From SZUA-22 sp963751695 (GTDB lineage: Bacteria > Bacteroidota > Ignavibacteria > Ignavibacteriales > Melioribacteraceae), in contig CAVVVP010000002.1 in NCBI GenBank assembly GCA_963751695.1, positions 186,001-250,000 of the forward strand: a stretch of 64,000 nucleotides of DNA, given 5' to 3'. Each line of letters starts with the position of its first letter. The first letter of the stretch is position 1. A program made the position numbers and the translations under genes. Below the pieces are notes generated by a model that worked only from the letters and a program-made list of their open reading frames with translations, did no database searches and was not told where the DNA came from. This document shows positions 10,015 to 17,635 of the stretch, one piece after another.

Positions 10015-11298
10015 CTATCTTCTCTTTCCACTGCTGCTTCTTGATGATCCTCCACGTGAACTACTTCGAGTTCCAGAATTTCTTGATGATGAACCTGATG
10101 ACGGTTTACTATAAGAAGATCTGGAAGAAGAACGAGATGACGAACCGCTATATGAAGACTTAGAAGATGAACGTGATGATCCTCCACTATATGATTTTCC
10201 AGAAGATTTGGAAGATGATCTATTGCTATAATATGATGAGCTTTTATTCGACTTAGAAGAATTAGATCTGTAACTAGAACGTTTAGAACTTGAACTCGAT
10301 TTAGCTTCGCTATTTTGCACAGAAGATTTACTATTTCCGTTATTGTAAACTTTATTTCTATTTGTGCTGGTATTTTTTCTTTTTCCATAAGAAGTCCTAT
10401 TTTGAACTTCTCTATAGGTTCGACTTCTATTTGTGTTTTTATAAGAAGCAGAATTTTTTGCCGTTCGTTTTTGATTTGACTGATTTATTGCTTCTCTTTT
10501 AACAACTTTTCGTGTAGATGATTGAGATTGTTTAACTGATTTTGTTGAAACTTTTTGTACTTCACTATTTTTTACTTTCTTAGTCTGAGTGTAACTCAAA
10601 CCAGCATCCCTAATTCCCCCATCGTTTAAGGATGCCAATTGAGTTCTATTCTGTGAGGTACTGATTTTTTCTAAATCTCTATCAAGATTAGAACCTTTTG
10701 ATAATAAACCATTTGAACTTACTCCTCTACTCGCAACAGATAAACCTCTATATGCGTCTCTGCTTTTGTCTCCTGTTGTTCTTGATACTCTTCTACCGCT
10801 ATCATTATTTCGCAAGCTAGTCCAGTGTGAAGTTTGTCTTCTATATCTTTCCTCTGAAGGATAATACGAACCACCTGAATAGTGATCTACATAATAATTT
10901 CCACCTACGTAAATTCCAACATAAAGAGGGGCATAGTAAGGAGAATAACAATATGGATCGTACCAGTAAGGATCATAACAGTAATATGAAGATGGATAAT
11001 AAAATCTGGATACTCCGTAGAATCCTCCAAACCAACATCCATTATCATTGTAATATTGATTTACAACAGTTAAATTCTGAACTGGTTCTTGAGGATATTC
11101 TTCATAATTTTCAGCATATGTGTAAACAGTATCTAAATTTCCATTCTCATCTTCGTAAACGATCATAGAATCGGCGTCTATTGATTCTTCAATTTGTCCG
11201 AAATCTTCTTCTTCATATTCTCTTGTTGAAAAGCTGGTATAACAACCAACAGAAGTGAAGCTTAATGCAATGAGACTTAATAATATTTTCGTTTTCAT
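10015..11298 (-). CDS. Tyr-rich and Ser/Arg-rich lipoprotein of unknown function
   Basis: Start set at the ATG at 11298 because a perfect TTGGAGGAT ribosome site lies 5 bases before it; an earlier ATG at 11322 lacks one. It encodes about 427 residues: a signal peptide with lipobox (TSVGCYTS), an acidic linker (about 20-75), a Tyr/Pro/Gly/Cys-rich middle (about 85-145: CWFGGFYGVSRFYYPSSYY and YDPYWYDPYCYSPYYAP), and a very basic Ser/Arg/Lys/Asn-rich tail of about 200 residues ending in SSSGKRR. No known domain was recognised. The tail is low-complexity and probably unstructured. I infer a cell-surface or periplasmic lipoprotein; the basic tail could bind polyanions. Confidence 0.75.
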   Translation of the reverse strand: MKTKILLSLIALSFTSVGCYTSFSTREYEEEDFGQIEESIDADSMIVYEDENGNLDTVYTYAENYEEYPQEPVQNLTVVNQYYNDNGCWFGGFYGVSRFYYPSSYYCYDPYWYDPYCYSPYYAPLYVGIYVGGNYYVDHYSGGSYYPSEERYRRQTSHWTSLRNNDSGRRVSRTTGDKSRDAYRGLSVASRGVSSNGLLSKGSNLDRDLEKISTSQNRTQLASLNDGGIRDAGLSYTQTKKVKNSEVQKVSTKSVKQSQSSTRKVVKREAINQSNQKRTAKNSASYKNTNRSRTYREVQNRTSYGKRKNTSTNRNKVYNNGNSKSSVQNSEAKSSSSSKRSSYRSNSSKSNKSSSYYSNRSSSKSSGKSYSGGSSRSSSKSSYSGSSSRSSSRSSYSKPSSGSSSRNSGTRSSSRGGSSRSSSGKRR

Positions 11299-11432
11299 TT
11301 TATCCTCCAAAAATCTATACATTTTAATACAACATACATGCCGTAAAAAATATTTAGATTTTGGTTAAAAATGAATGTTTTTTGGAAGTTATTGTGTACT
11401 CTTAGCTATACTATTGTATAGTTATTTAGACA

Positions 11433-12206
11433 TTAAAAAATTGAGGAAATATATTCTATGTAGAGTGCCCTATCAGCTTTGTATGTATCAATTTCTTGAT
11501 TACTAAGAAGATCTCTGAAATCTAAGCCGATAGTAAACCCCTGGGAGATGGACCAGCGAAGTCCAGCATTTAAATAACCTTTACCTGAACCAAAAGAATT
11601 CACTCCATTATCGTTAAATGCAAAATCGTATTCAATATACAATGATACGGGACCGCCAATAGTTTTTTCCAGTCCTAAGACTATATTAGGGTCCTTATCA
11701 CTATCATCTCGCTCTAGTGTATAATTGATCATTCCATGAATGCTTAAATAACCAAGAAGTTCAAAATTTTTGGATGCTGATACATAAAAGCCTGGTGATT
11801 TTATCTGATATCGGTCAAGCTCATCATCATACAATCCTTTTCCTTGTGAGTCAAATCCAACCGCGATGGCTGGAATTACTCTAGTTTCATCCATAAATCT
11901 GAATTTTGCATAAATTCCTGGCAAGTTATACCAATCAGGACTGCCTGATCCAATAATATTTGAACCTCCATATGAAATACCAAAGCAGAAATTATTGAAA
12001 GCACCAGCTTCTACTTGTGCAATAAGAACACCATTCGGCAATATATCTATTGCAACTCCTGCAAATCCTTTTTCGAGAACGCCAGCAGTTGGCATATCGA
12101 TCAAAGATCTATACTCATATTTTGCATTTGTTCCAGCGCTTCCTTGAGCAAATGATAGAGTTGAAAGTATAAATATGAAGAAAATTGATCGAGTAAATAT
12201 TCTCAT
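11433..12206 (-). CDS. Outer-membrane beta-barrel protein, YjbH-like
   Basis: A 257-residue exported protein with a signal peptide ending at about residue 20 (LSFAQ). The mature region starts with SLIDMPTAGVLEKGFAGVAID and proceeds with alternating strands (GAFNNFCFGISYGGSNIIGSG, WYNLPGIYAKFRFMDE, ASKNFELLGYLSIHGMINY) to a terminal aromatic residue (ISSIF). The Met-Pro-Thr-Ala-Gly start and the strand pattern resemble YjbH-type barrel proteins linked to exopolysaccharide export, but it is much shorter. I regard it as a small barrel of uncertain role. It follows the Ser-rich lipoprotein gene on the same strand with a gap of 130 bases. Confidence 0.65.
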   Translation of the reverse strand: MRIFTRSIFFIFILSTLSFAQGSAGTNAKYEYRSLIDMPTAGVLEKGFAGVAIDILPNGVLIAQVEAGAFNNFCFGISYGGSNIIGSGSPDWYNLPGIYAKFRFMDETRVIPAIAVGFDSQGKGLYDDELDRYQIKSPGFYVSASKNFELLGYLSIHGMINYTLERDDSDKDPNIVLGLEKTIGGPVSLYIEYDFAFNDNGVNSFGSGKGYLNAGLRWSISQGFTIGLDFRDLLSNQEIDTYKADRALYIEYISSIF

Positions 12207-12278
12207 GTAAAATTTAATATTTGTTGATCGTCAAATATACATTAATATTTTTGAAATTCTCAACTCTATTGGGGATCA

Positions 12279-12659
12279 CTAGTGTTGTTTAGTTATTGGA
12301 ATTTCGATTTTTGTTGGGAATAAATTTTTGTTTGTCTCTATTAACAATTCGATAATTCCAAGCTTGCCATTTACTCTCAAAATAGCGCTTGAAGAGTCAG
12401 CGAAGATCTTGAATTCATCAATCAACTCTTTTCCAGATTGAATATTAAACTGTGCCTTGACTTTTCTGAACAATGCTTCCTTTCCAAACGAGTTTAGAGG
12501 AATAACTCTTATTTCAGTTCTATTGTTTGGAAGTTCTATCGATTTAGGATTTACTGATACTTTAATTTCATAAATGTTGAATAGATACAGCCATGCAAGA
12601 AATAAAAGGGCTACTGTGAAAGACAAAAGAAAGAGGGAAACAATCATCTTATTCTTCAA
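12279..12659 (-). CDS. Small single-pass membrane protein, unknown
   Basis: A 126-residue protein with one N-terminal hydrophobic helix (about residues 7-28: VSLFLLSFTVALLFLAWLYLF) and a short extracytoplasmic domain of beta character (VNPKSIELPNNRTEIRVIPLNSFG, SSAILRVNGKLGIIELLIET). The pattern resembles small Ig-like or invasin-like folds, but no family was recognised. It lies 3 bases downstream of cysS and is surely co-transcribed with it; the link may be only positional. Confidence 0.7.
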   Translation of the reverse strand: MKNKMIVSLFLLSFTVALLFLAWLYLFNIYEIKVSVNPKSIELPNNRTEIRVIPLNSFGKEALFRKVKAQFNIQSGKELIDEFKIFADSSSAILRVNGKLGIIELLIETNKNLFPTKIEIPITKQH

Positions 12660-12661
12660 AG

Positions 12662-14062
12662 TTATTTTCTTTTAAACGTTGTGCCGTCTTTTGAATCTTC
12701 CAGAACTATTCCTTTTTCTAAAAGAGTATTTCTGATCTCATCTGAAAGCTGATAATTTTTCTCAGTCTTAGCTATTGTTCTAGCTTCAATCTGCTCATGG
12801 ATCCAAGATTCATCCTCACCAGATTTTTCCAAGTCTGAGAAATCAACAATTCCGAGAACATCATCAGCAGTTTGGGAAAGATATTCTTTAGCATTTTTAA
12901 AGAATTCAACATTGATGTTATCGTTTTCGGCGACAATTTTGTTAACTTCCTTAATAAAGTCGAAAATAACAGAAGTGGCTTGAGGTGTGTTGAAATCATC
13001 ATCCATTACTTTTACAAATCGATTGTAATAATCTTCAAATGATAGCTCTGGAGATTTAACAGAAGTATTGTTTTTTTCAATTCCTTCTAAAATCGTTCTC
13101 GCTGTATTAGCTAATTTTTCTGCACCCTTCTGAGCTGCATCTAGAAGTTCTTTACTGAAATTTAGCGGACTTCCATAATGAGACTGAACAAAAAGAAGAC
13201 GTACTGCTTCCGCGGGGTATTGGTCAAGAATATCTCGAGTAGTGAAAAAATTACCAAGGGATTTTGACATTTTTTCTTTGTTAATATTTAGGAATCCTAA
13301 ATGCATCCAAAATCGCACAAATTGATGACCAGTTGAGGCTTCACTCTGAGCGATCTCATTTTCATGATGAGGAAAAACTAAGTCACTACCACCGGCATGT
13401 ATGTCAATAGTCTCTCCAAGATGCTTCATACTCATTGCTGAACATTCAACATGCCAGCCTGGACGGCCCTTGCCCCAAGGACTTTCCCAAGATGGTTCAC
13501 CCTCTTTTGCTTTTTTCCACAACGAAAAATCGAGAGGATTCTTTTTCTCCTCATTCACTTCTATCCTTGCGCCAACTTCAAGATCTTCGGTTTTCTTTCC
13601 GCTGAGCTTCCCATAACCAATAAATTTTTCAACATTGTAGAATACGTTTCCATCTACATTATATGCTATTTCTTTTTCCTCCAGTAATTCTATTAAACTT
13701 TCAATCTCACTGATGTGATCCGTCGCCTTAGGATAGATATCTGCTGGTTTCATCTTAAGACGTTTTATGTCATCAAAAAAAGCTGACTCATATTTTTGGG
13801 CAACTTCTTTTGAATCAATTCCCTCTTCATTTGATTTTTTAATTATCTTATCATCAATGTCAGTTAAATTCATAACATATTTTACATTAAATCCTTTGTA
13901 GATAAGATATCTTCTGATAATATCAGCCATCATGAATGTTCTGCCATTTCCGATATGGAAGAAATCATAAATTGTAGGGCCGCATACATACATGCTTACG
14001 TTTGGAGGATCTATTGGTATAAATTCTTCTTTTTTTCTAGTAAGAGTGTTATAAATTAACAT
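12662..14062 (-). CDS. cysS: Cysteinyl-tRNA synthetase
   Basis: Class I aminoacyl-tRNA synthetase that charges tRNA-Cys. 466 residues, the normal length. The HIGH motif appears as FFHIGNGRTFMMADI (about residues 35-50), after the zinc cysteine of MYVCGPTIYDFFH; further zinc ligands are GWHVECSAMS and HHENEIAQSEA. The KMSKS loop reads KMSKSLGNFFTTRDIL. The C-terminal helical anticodon-binding domain ends with YQLSDEIRNTLLEKGIVLEDSKDGTTFKRK. The start ATG matches the family start (MLIYNTLTRKKEEFIP). No frame defects. Confidence 0.97.
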   Translation of the reverse strand: MLIYNTLTRKKEEFIPIDPPNVSMYVCGPTIYDFFHIGNGRTFMMADIIRRYLIYKGFNVKYVMNLTDIDDKIIKKSNEEGIDSKEVAQKYESAFFDDIKRLKMKPADIYPKATDHISEIESLIELLEEKEIAYNVDGNVFYNVEKFIGYGKLSGKKTEDLEVGARIEVNEEKKNPLDFSLWKKAKEGEPSWESPWGKGRPGWHVECSAMSMKHLGETIDIHAGGSDLVFPHHENEIAQSEASTGHQFVRFWMHLGFLNINKEKMSKSLGNFFTTRDILDQYPAEAVRLLFVQSHYGSPLNFSKELLDAAQKGAEKLANTARTILEGIEKNNTSVKSPELSFEDYYNRFVKVMDDDFNTPQATSVIFDFIKEVNKIVAENDNINVEFFKNAKEYLSQTADDVLGIVDFSDLEKSGEDESWIHEQIEARTIAKTEKNYQLSDEIRNTLLEKGIVLEDSKDGTTFKRK

Positions 14063-14140
14063 AGATAACCTAGTTGATAATTTTTATATGGCAAACTTAA
14101 GAAATATCTAATCTACTTGTGATAGAATTGGGTTGCCAAG

Positions 14141-15514
14141 TTAGTTTTCATCTTGATAGATTATATTGTATTTAGAAATCAATCTATGAATTGATCTTCT
14201 ATCTAATCCACATTTCTGTGCGGTGAGGGAAATATTTCCAAAATTTTCTTTTAGGTGATGAGTAAGGTAATCAACTTCAAATTTAGTTATAACACTCTCC
14301 TTTGCATCTTTGTAAGAATGTGAAAGAATTTCCTTATTTAACTTTTCTTTGCCTGTCGAAAGAAATGTAATTAAATCATCATTTTCTATCATTCTTTTGT
14401 CTTGAGCAGAAGAATAGAAGGAACGGCTTACTACGTTATTGAGTTCTCTAACATTACCAGGCCATGAGTATTCCCTTAACGCCTCAAGTGCATCTTTCGA
14501 AAAACTTTTTTGGGGAAGTCCACCCTTGCGGCAAAGTTCGCTAAGCAAATGCTCTGCTAATAATACTATATCGTCTTTGCGATCTCTAAGCGGTGGAACC
14601 ATTATTTGAAAAGTGTTTAGCCGATAGTAAAGATCCTCTCTAAAATTTCCGCTTTCAATTTGTTTTTCAAGATTTTTATTTGTCGCTGCAATTATCCTCA
14701 CATCTATATCAATTTCTCTATTCCCTCCAACGCGTCTTATCTTTTTCTCTTCCAATAACCTTAACATTTTTATTTGCATTGGCAGACTCATATCCCCGAT
14801 CTCATCAAAGAAAAAAGTACCACTGTTTGCGAATTCAAGTAAACCAGGTTTGGTTTTTACTGCTCCGGTAAAGGCTCCCCTTTCATGTCCAAACAATTCA
14901 CTCTCGAATAATTCCTCTGGCAGTGCTCCGCAGTTTACGGGTACGAATGGATGTGTATTTCCTTTGCTTAATTTATGAATTGCCCTAGCAACCAATTCCT
15001 TACCAACACCACTCTCACCGAGAACCAACACATTCATATTTTGAGATGAAATCTTTTTTATCTCACCAACAACCCTTGCCATTTGCTGACTTGAATATAA
15101 TATACCTTCCAACTTGTTAGAATTCTCATCTTGTTCGATACTTTGAACTGCGTTTTTTTCAAGAGCACGCTTTACACTTTCGATTAATTTTTTGGATGTA
15201 AATGGTTTCTCGATAAAGTCAAATGCACCATTCTGCATTGCATCAACACTTGCTTCAATCGTACCATATCCAGAAATCATAATAACTGGTAAATCTGGGT
15301 TTGTTCTTTTCGCTGAGCTCAAAATTTCAAGACCCGAGATCGAACCCATCTTGAGATCAGTAATTACTAGATCGTATTGTTTATCCTTTAGTAAATCAAT
15401 TGCTGATTTCGGATTCTGCTCAAGTTGTATTTTATATTCTGTAATATGAGAGAGAATTTTGCCCAGACTCTGAAGCATTTCAAATTCGTCGTCAATTATT
15501 AATATATTTTTCAT
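14141..15514 (-). CDS. Sigma-54-dependent response regulator, NtrC/AtoC type
   Basis: A 457-residue transcription activator. Receiver domain at 1-120: DDEFEML acidic pocket, phospho-acceptor in LVITDLKM (about D54), ISGYGT and EKPF with Lys. AAA+ domain at about 135-370: Walker A GESGVGKE, the sigma-54 contact loop GAFTGA (in HERGAFTGAVKTK), Walker B GTFFFDEIGD, arginine finger region LREDLYYRLN. Fis-type HTH at the C-terminus (GNISLTAQKCGLDRRSIHRLISKY). It activates RNA polymerase containing sigma-54 from an upstream site. It overlaps the kinase gene by 4 bases and is its cognate partner. Likely target is the -24/-12 promoter at 17206 with the palindrome at 17045. Confidence 0.95.
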   Translation of the reverse strand: MKNILIIDDEFEMLQSLGKILSHITEYKIQLEQNPKSAIDLLKDKQYDLVITDLKMGSISGLEILSSAKRTNPDLPVIMISGYGTIEASVDAMQNGAFDFIEKPFTSKKLIESVKRALEKNAVQSIEQDENSNKLEGILYSSQQMARVVGEIKKISSQNMNVLVLGESGVGKELVARAIHKLSKGNTHPFVPVNCGALPEELFESELFGHERGAFTGAVKTKPGLLEFANSGTFFFDEIGDMSLPMQIKMLRLLEEKKIRRVGGNREIDIDVRIIAATNKNLEKQIESGNFREDLYYRLNTFQIMVPPLRDRKDDIVLLAEHLLSELCRKGGLPQKSFSKDALEALREYSWPGNVRELNNVVSRSFYSSAQDKRMIENDDLITFLSTGKEKLNKEILSHSYKDAKESVITKFEVDYLTHHLKENFGNISLTAQKCGLDRRSIHRLISKYNIIYQDEN

Positions 15515-16995
15515 GAAACATCCTTTTCATCTTTGAAAGTAAGTATAAATGAAGTACCCTCATTTAACTTGCTTCGACAAACAATTTCTGCATTATGATT
15601 CTTACATATGTTTTTAATTATATACAAACCCAAACCGGTTCCTTTCTCATTTGCTTTGGTTGTGAAAAAGGGTGAAAATATTTTTTCTTGATCTTCAGCT
15701 GAAATACCATTCCCATTATCTGATACAATTAAACTAATAGTATCGTTATTTTCTCTCTTGACTTCAACTCTTACTATCCCATTTTCCAAAACTGCATCGG
15801 CAGCATTGTTTAGAAGATTCATTAAAAGTTGTTCAATTTGTTCAATGTTTCCATTTATATAAACTTCCTTATCATATTCTATATACTCAATTTTGATATT
15901 CTTCTTTTTAAAGAGAGGTTCAAAATTCTTAATAACCGAACTAACAAGCTTTGTAAGGTCAAAATATGAAAACTGGGAAGAAATTCTTTTCGCATTCTTT
16001 AAGATATACCCAGTCGTTTTTGAGATTTTGTGAACTTGATCATTTATGACCTTTAATTCTTCATTAAATTCTGCCATTTTAGGATCAGACTCTGATCTCA
16101 TCTGGAGGTAATCTGCTCTCGTCATTATAACAGCTGAGTGATTATTTATATCATGCGCCATTGCTGCTGCGATCTCACCAAGGGTCACCATTTTGTCTGC
16201 ACGCTGAAGCTGTTCAAGATGGAGTTCCTCAATTTGTTTCCGGGAATTATCTAGTTCATGAACCATTCGATTAAAATGTTTATTAATAGCTCCAAATTCA
16301 TCATCACGTTTAATAGGAAGCTGTAAATTAAAGTCTCCTTTTTCTAATTTGTTTATTGCATTCGTCATCAAGAACAATGGTTTTTTAATTAATGAATTGA
16401 AAATAACAAGTAGGCCAATTCCCAAAATTCCGGTAACCACAATTCCCAAATAAACAAAATGTCGTGAACCAGTATTAAAATTTCTTTCCGAAGTTGTTAA
16501 ATGTGTGTCAACATCAATATATGCAATAACTGGCTCTGTATTTCCATGACAAGAGTGACATTCTGGGTCGTTGTTAACTGCTTGAAAAGCTGTATAAGCA
16601 TGGTGATCTTCAATTAAATTAATTTGGCGTCCTAAAATCTCATTAAAGTCCGGATCTATATGACGAGGCGCAACCAAATTAATATTTTTATTGAACTCAT
16701 CTTTCTCAGAGGAATAAAGAATCTTACCATCTGTATCAAAAATCCTGATGTGATGGACGTTATTGCTTTTGGTCATGTTATCTAATAGACCCTGTATATC
16801 AAGAGCAGTTTTATCATTCATTCTTATTTTAAGATTGAACAAAATCATATCAATAGATGCATTTAAATAAATCTCTGACCTCTCCTTAAAATTTGATTGA
16901 AATTGTCGAATTAAGAAGAAACTAGGAATTCCTACACTTAAAAGGATCAGAAGAATTGAGAAGAAGATGAATTTACTTTTTATTGTTCGAAGCAT
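15511..16995 (-). CDS. Membrane sensor histidine kinase with periplasmic CxxCH haem motif
   Basis: I place the start at the ATG at 16995 (MLRTIKSKF), preceded by a GAGAG sequence; a TTG at 17007 is also open. About 494 residues: TM1 at about 8-29; a periplasmic domain to about 177 that contains DPECHSCHGNTEP, a c-type haem attachment motif, at genomic 16546-16560; TM2 (FVYLGIVVTGILGIGLLVIF); HAMP (KPLFLMTNAINKLEKGDFNLQLP); HisKA with His in AMAHDINNHSAV; and HATPase with N-box LNNAADAV, DNGNGIS and KGTGLGLYIIKN. Known haem sensors use such motifs to detect redox state or gases; here this is inference. It forms an operon with the NtrC-type regulator (4-base overlap) and faces the cytochrome transcript. 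Confidence 0.92.
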   Translation of the reverse strand: MLRTIKSKFIFFSILLILLSVGIPSFFLIRQFQSNFKERSEIYLNASIDMILFNLKIRMNDKTALDIQGLLDNMTKSNNVHHIRIFDTDGKILYSSEKDEFNKNINLVAPRHIDPDFNEILGRQINLIEDHHAYTAFQAVNNDPECHSCHGNTEPVIAYIDVDTHLTTSERNFNTGSRHFVYLGIVVTGILGIGLLVIFNSLIKKPLFLMTNAINKLEKGDFNLQLPIKRDDEFGAINKHFNRMVHELDNSRKQIEELHLEQLQRADKMVTLGEIAAAMAHDINNHSAVIMTRADYLQMRSESDPKMAEFNEELKVINDQVHKISKTTGYILKNAKRISSQFSYFDLTKLVSSVIKNFEPLFKKKNIKIEYIEYDKEVYINGNIEQIEQLLMNLLNNAADAVLENGIVRVEVKRENNDTISLIVSDNGNGISAEDQEKIFSPFFTTKANEKGTGLGLYIIKNICKNHNAEIVCRSKLNEGTSFILTFKDEKDVS

Positions 16996-17044
16996 AGTTA
17001 CTCTCAAATTTTAGCAGTTCTTTTTTTTTTGGTTGTCGCATCGT

Positions 17045-17059
17045 TGTCCCACTGGGACA
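17045..17059. promoter_or_regulatory. Perfect palindrome, candidate enhancer site for the sigma-54 regulator
   Basis: TGTCCC-ACT-GGGACA has two perfect 6-base inverted arms with a 3-base centre. It is GC-rich in a very AT-rich gap between the sensor kinase gene and the receiver gene. Its centre lies about 155 bases upstream of the -24 element at 17207, well within the usual range for NtrC-type upstream activating sites, and about 57 bases before the kinase ATG, so it could also serve autoregulation. The binding factor is inferred, not shown. Confidence 0.6.
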
Positions 17060-17205
17060 CAAGTATCACACATGATGCTTAAAATTTAAAATTATTCACT
17101 CATGTGAATGCAGAAGCACAATTAAATTACTTCGTTTTTAGCTTAAAATCAAAGTTCTTTTTTAGTCGGACAGAATAGTAATTTCACAAGACTAAAATAT
17201 CCTAT

Positions 17206-17221
17206 TGGTACGTAGTTTGCA
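17206..17221 (+). promoter_or_regulatory. Sigma-54 promoter (-24/-12)
   Basis: TGGTACG-TAGT-TTGCA matches the sigma-54 consensus TGGCACG-N4-TTGCA/T at every position but one, including the invariant GG (17207-17208) and GC (17219-17220) at the required spacing of ten bases. Transcription should begin about 12 bases after the GC, near 17231-17233, that is at or next to the ATG of the receiver gene. A sigma-54 activator gene lies immediately upstream on the other strand. Confidence 0.82.
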
Positions 17222-17232
17222 AGTAATATTAC

Positions 17233-17619
17233 ATGCAAATTCTAGTAGTAACTCAAGATAAATCACTAAGCCAAATATTCTCTGAAGATAGTATATCTAC
17301 AACTGCAGAATTTAAAATTTTTGACCGAACTACAGACCCTTTAGAAGTCATATCTATGGTCCATTCAATTTCACCAAATATGCTAATTCTTGATGATGAT
17401 ATGTTAAAACCAAATTCATTTAGAATTCTGAAATCGATCAAACAAATAAGAGAAAATGAGGTAGTAGTTTTTCTTACATCAGATAATGGATTGGATTTAG
17501 GCAGAGAAATTTCTCCTTTAGGAGTCTATTATTACGGAATTAAGCCTATTTCAAAAGAAGATATTTTAGACCTAATTAAATCAGTTAGTACAAAAAATAA
17601 ATCAATTAACTATTCTTAA
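17233..17619 (+). CDS. Stand-alone response-regulator receiver domain
   Basis: A 128-residue protein consisting of one CheY-like receiver. MQILVVTQDKS is the first strand, with only one acidic residue where most receivers have two; the phospho-acceptor is in MLILDDDM (about residue 54), the Ser/Thr in VFLTSDN and the conserved Lys in GIKPIS. There is no output domain. The ATG lies at the predicted start point of the sigma-54 promoter, so the transcript may be leaderless or nearly so. It ends 16 bases before the cytochrome ATG. It may tune the kinase-regulator pair as a phosphate sink or partner, which is inference. Confidence 0.85.
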   Translation: MQILVVTQDKSLSQIFSEDSISTTAEFKIFDRTTDPLEVISMVHSISPNMLILDDDMLKPNSFRILKSIKQIRENEVVVFLTSDNGLDLGREISPLGVYYYGIKPISKEDILDLIKSVSTKNKSINYS

Positions 17620-17635
17620 CTAAAACGGAGGTTTT

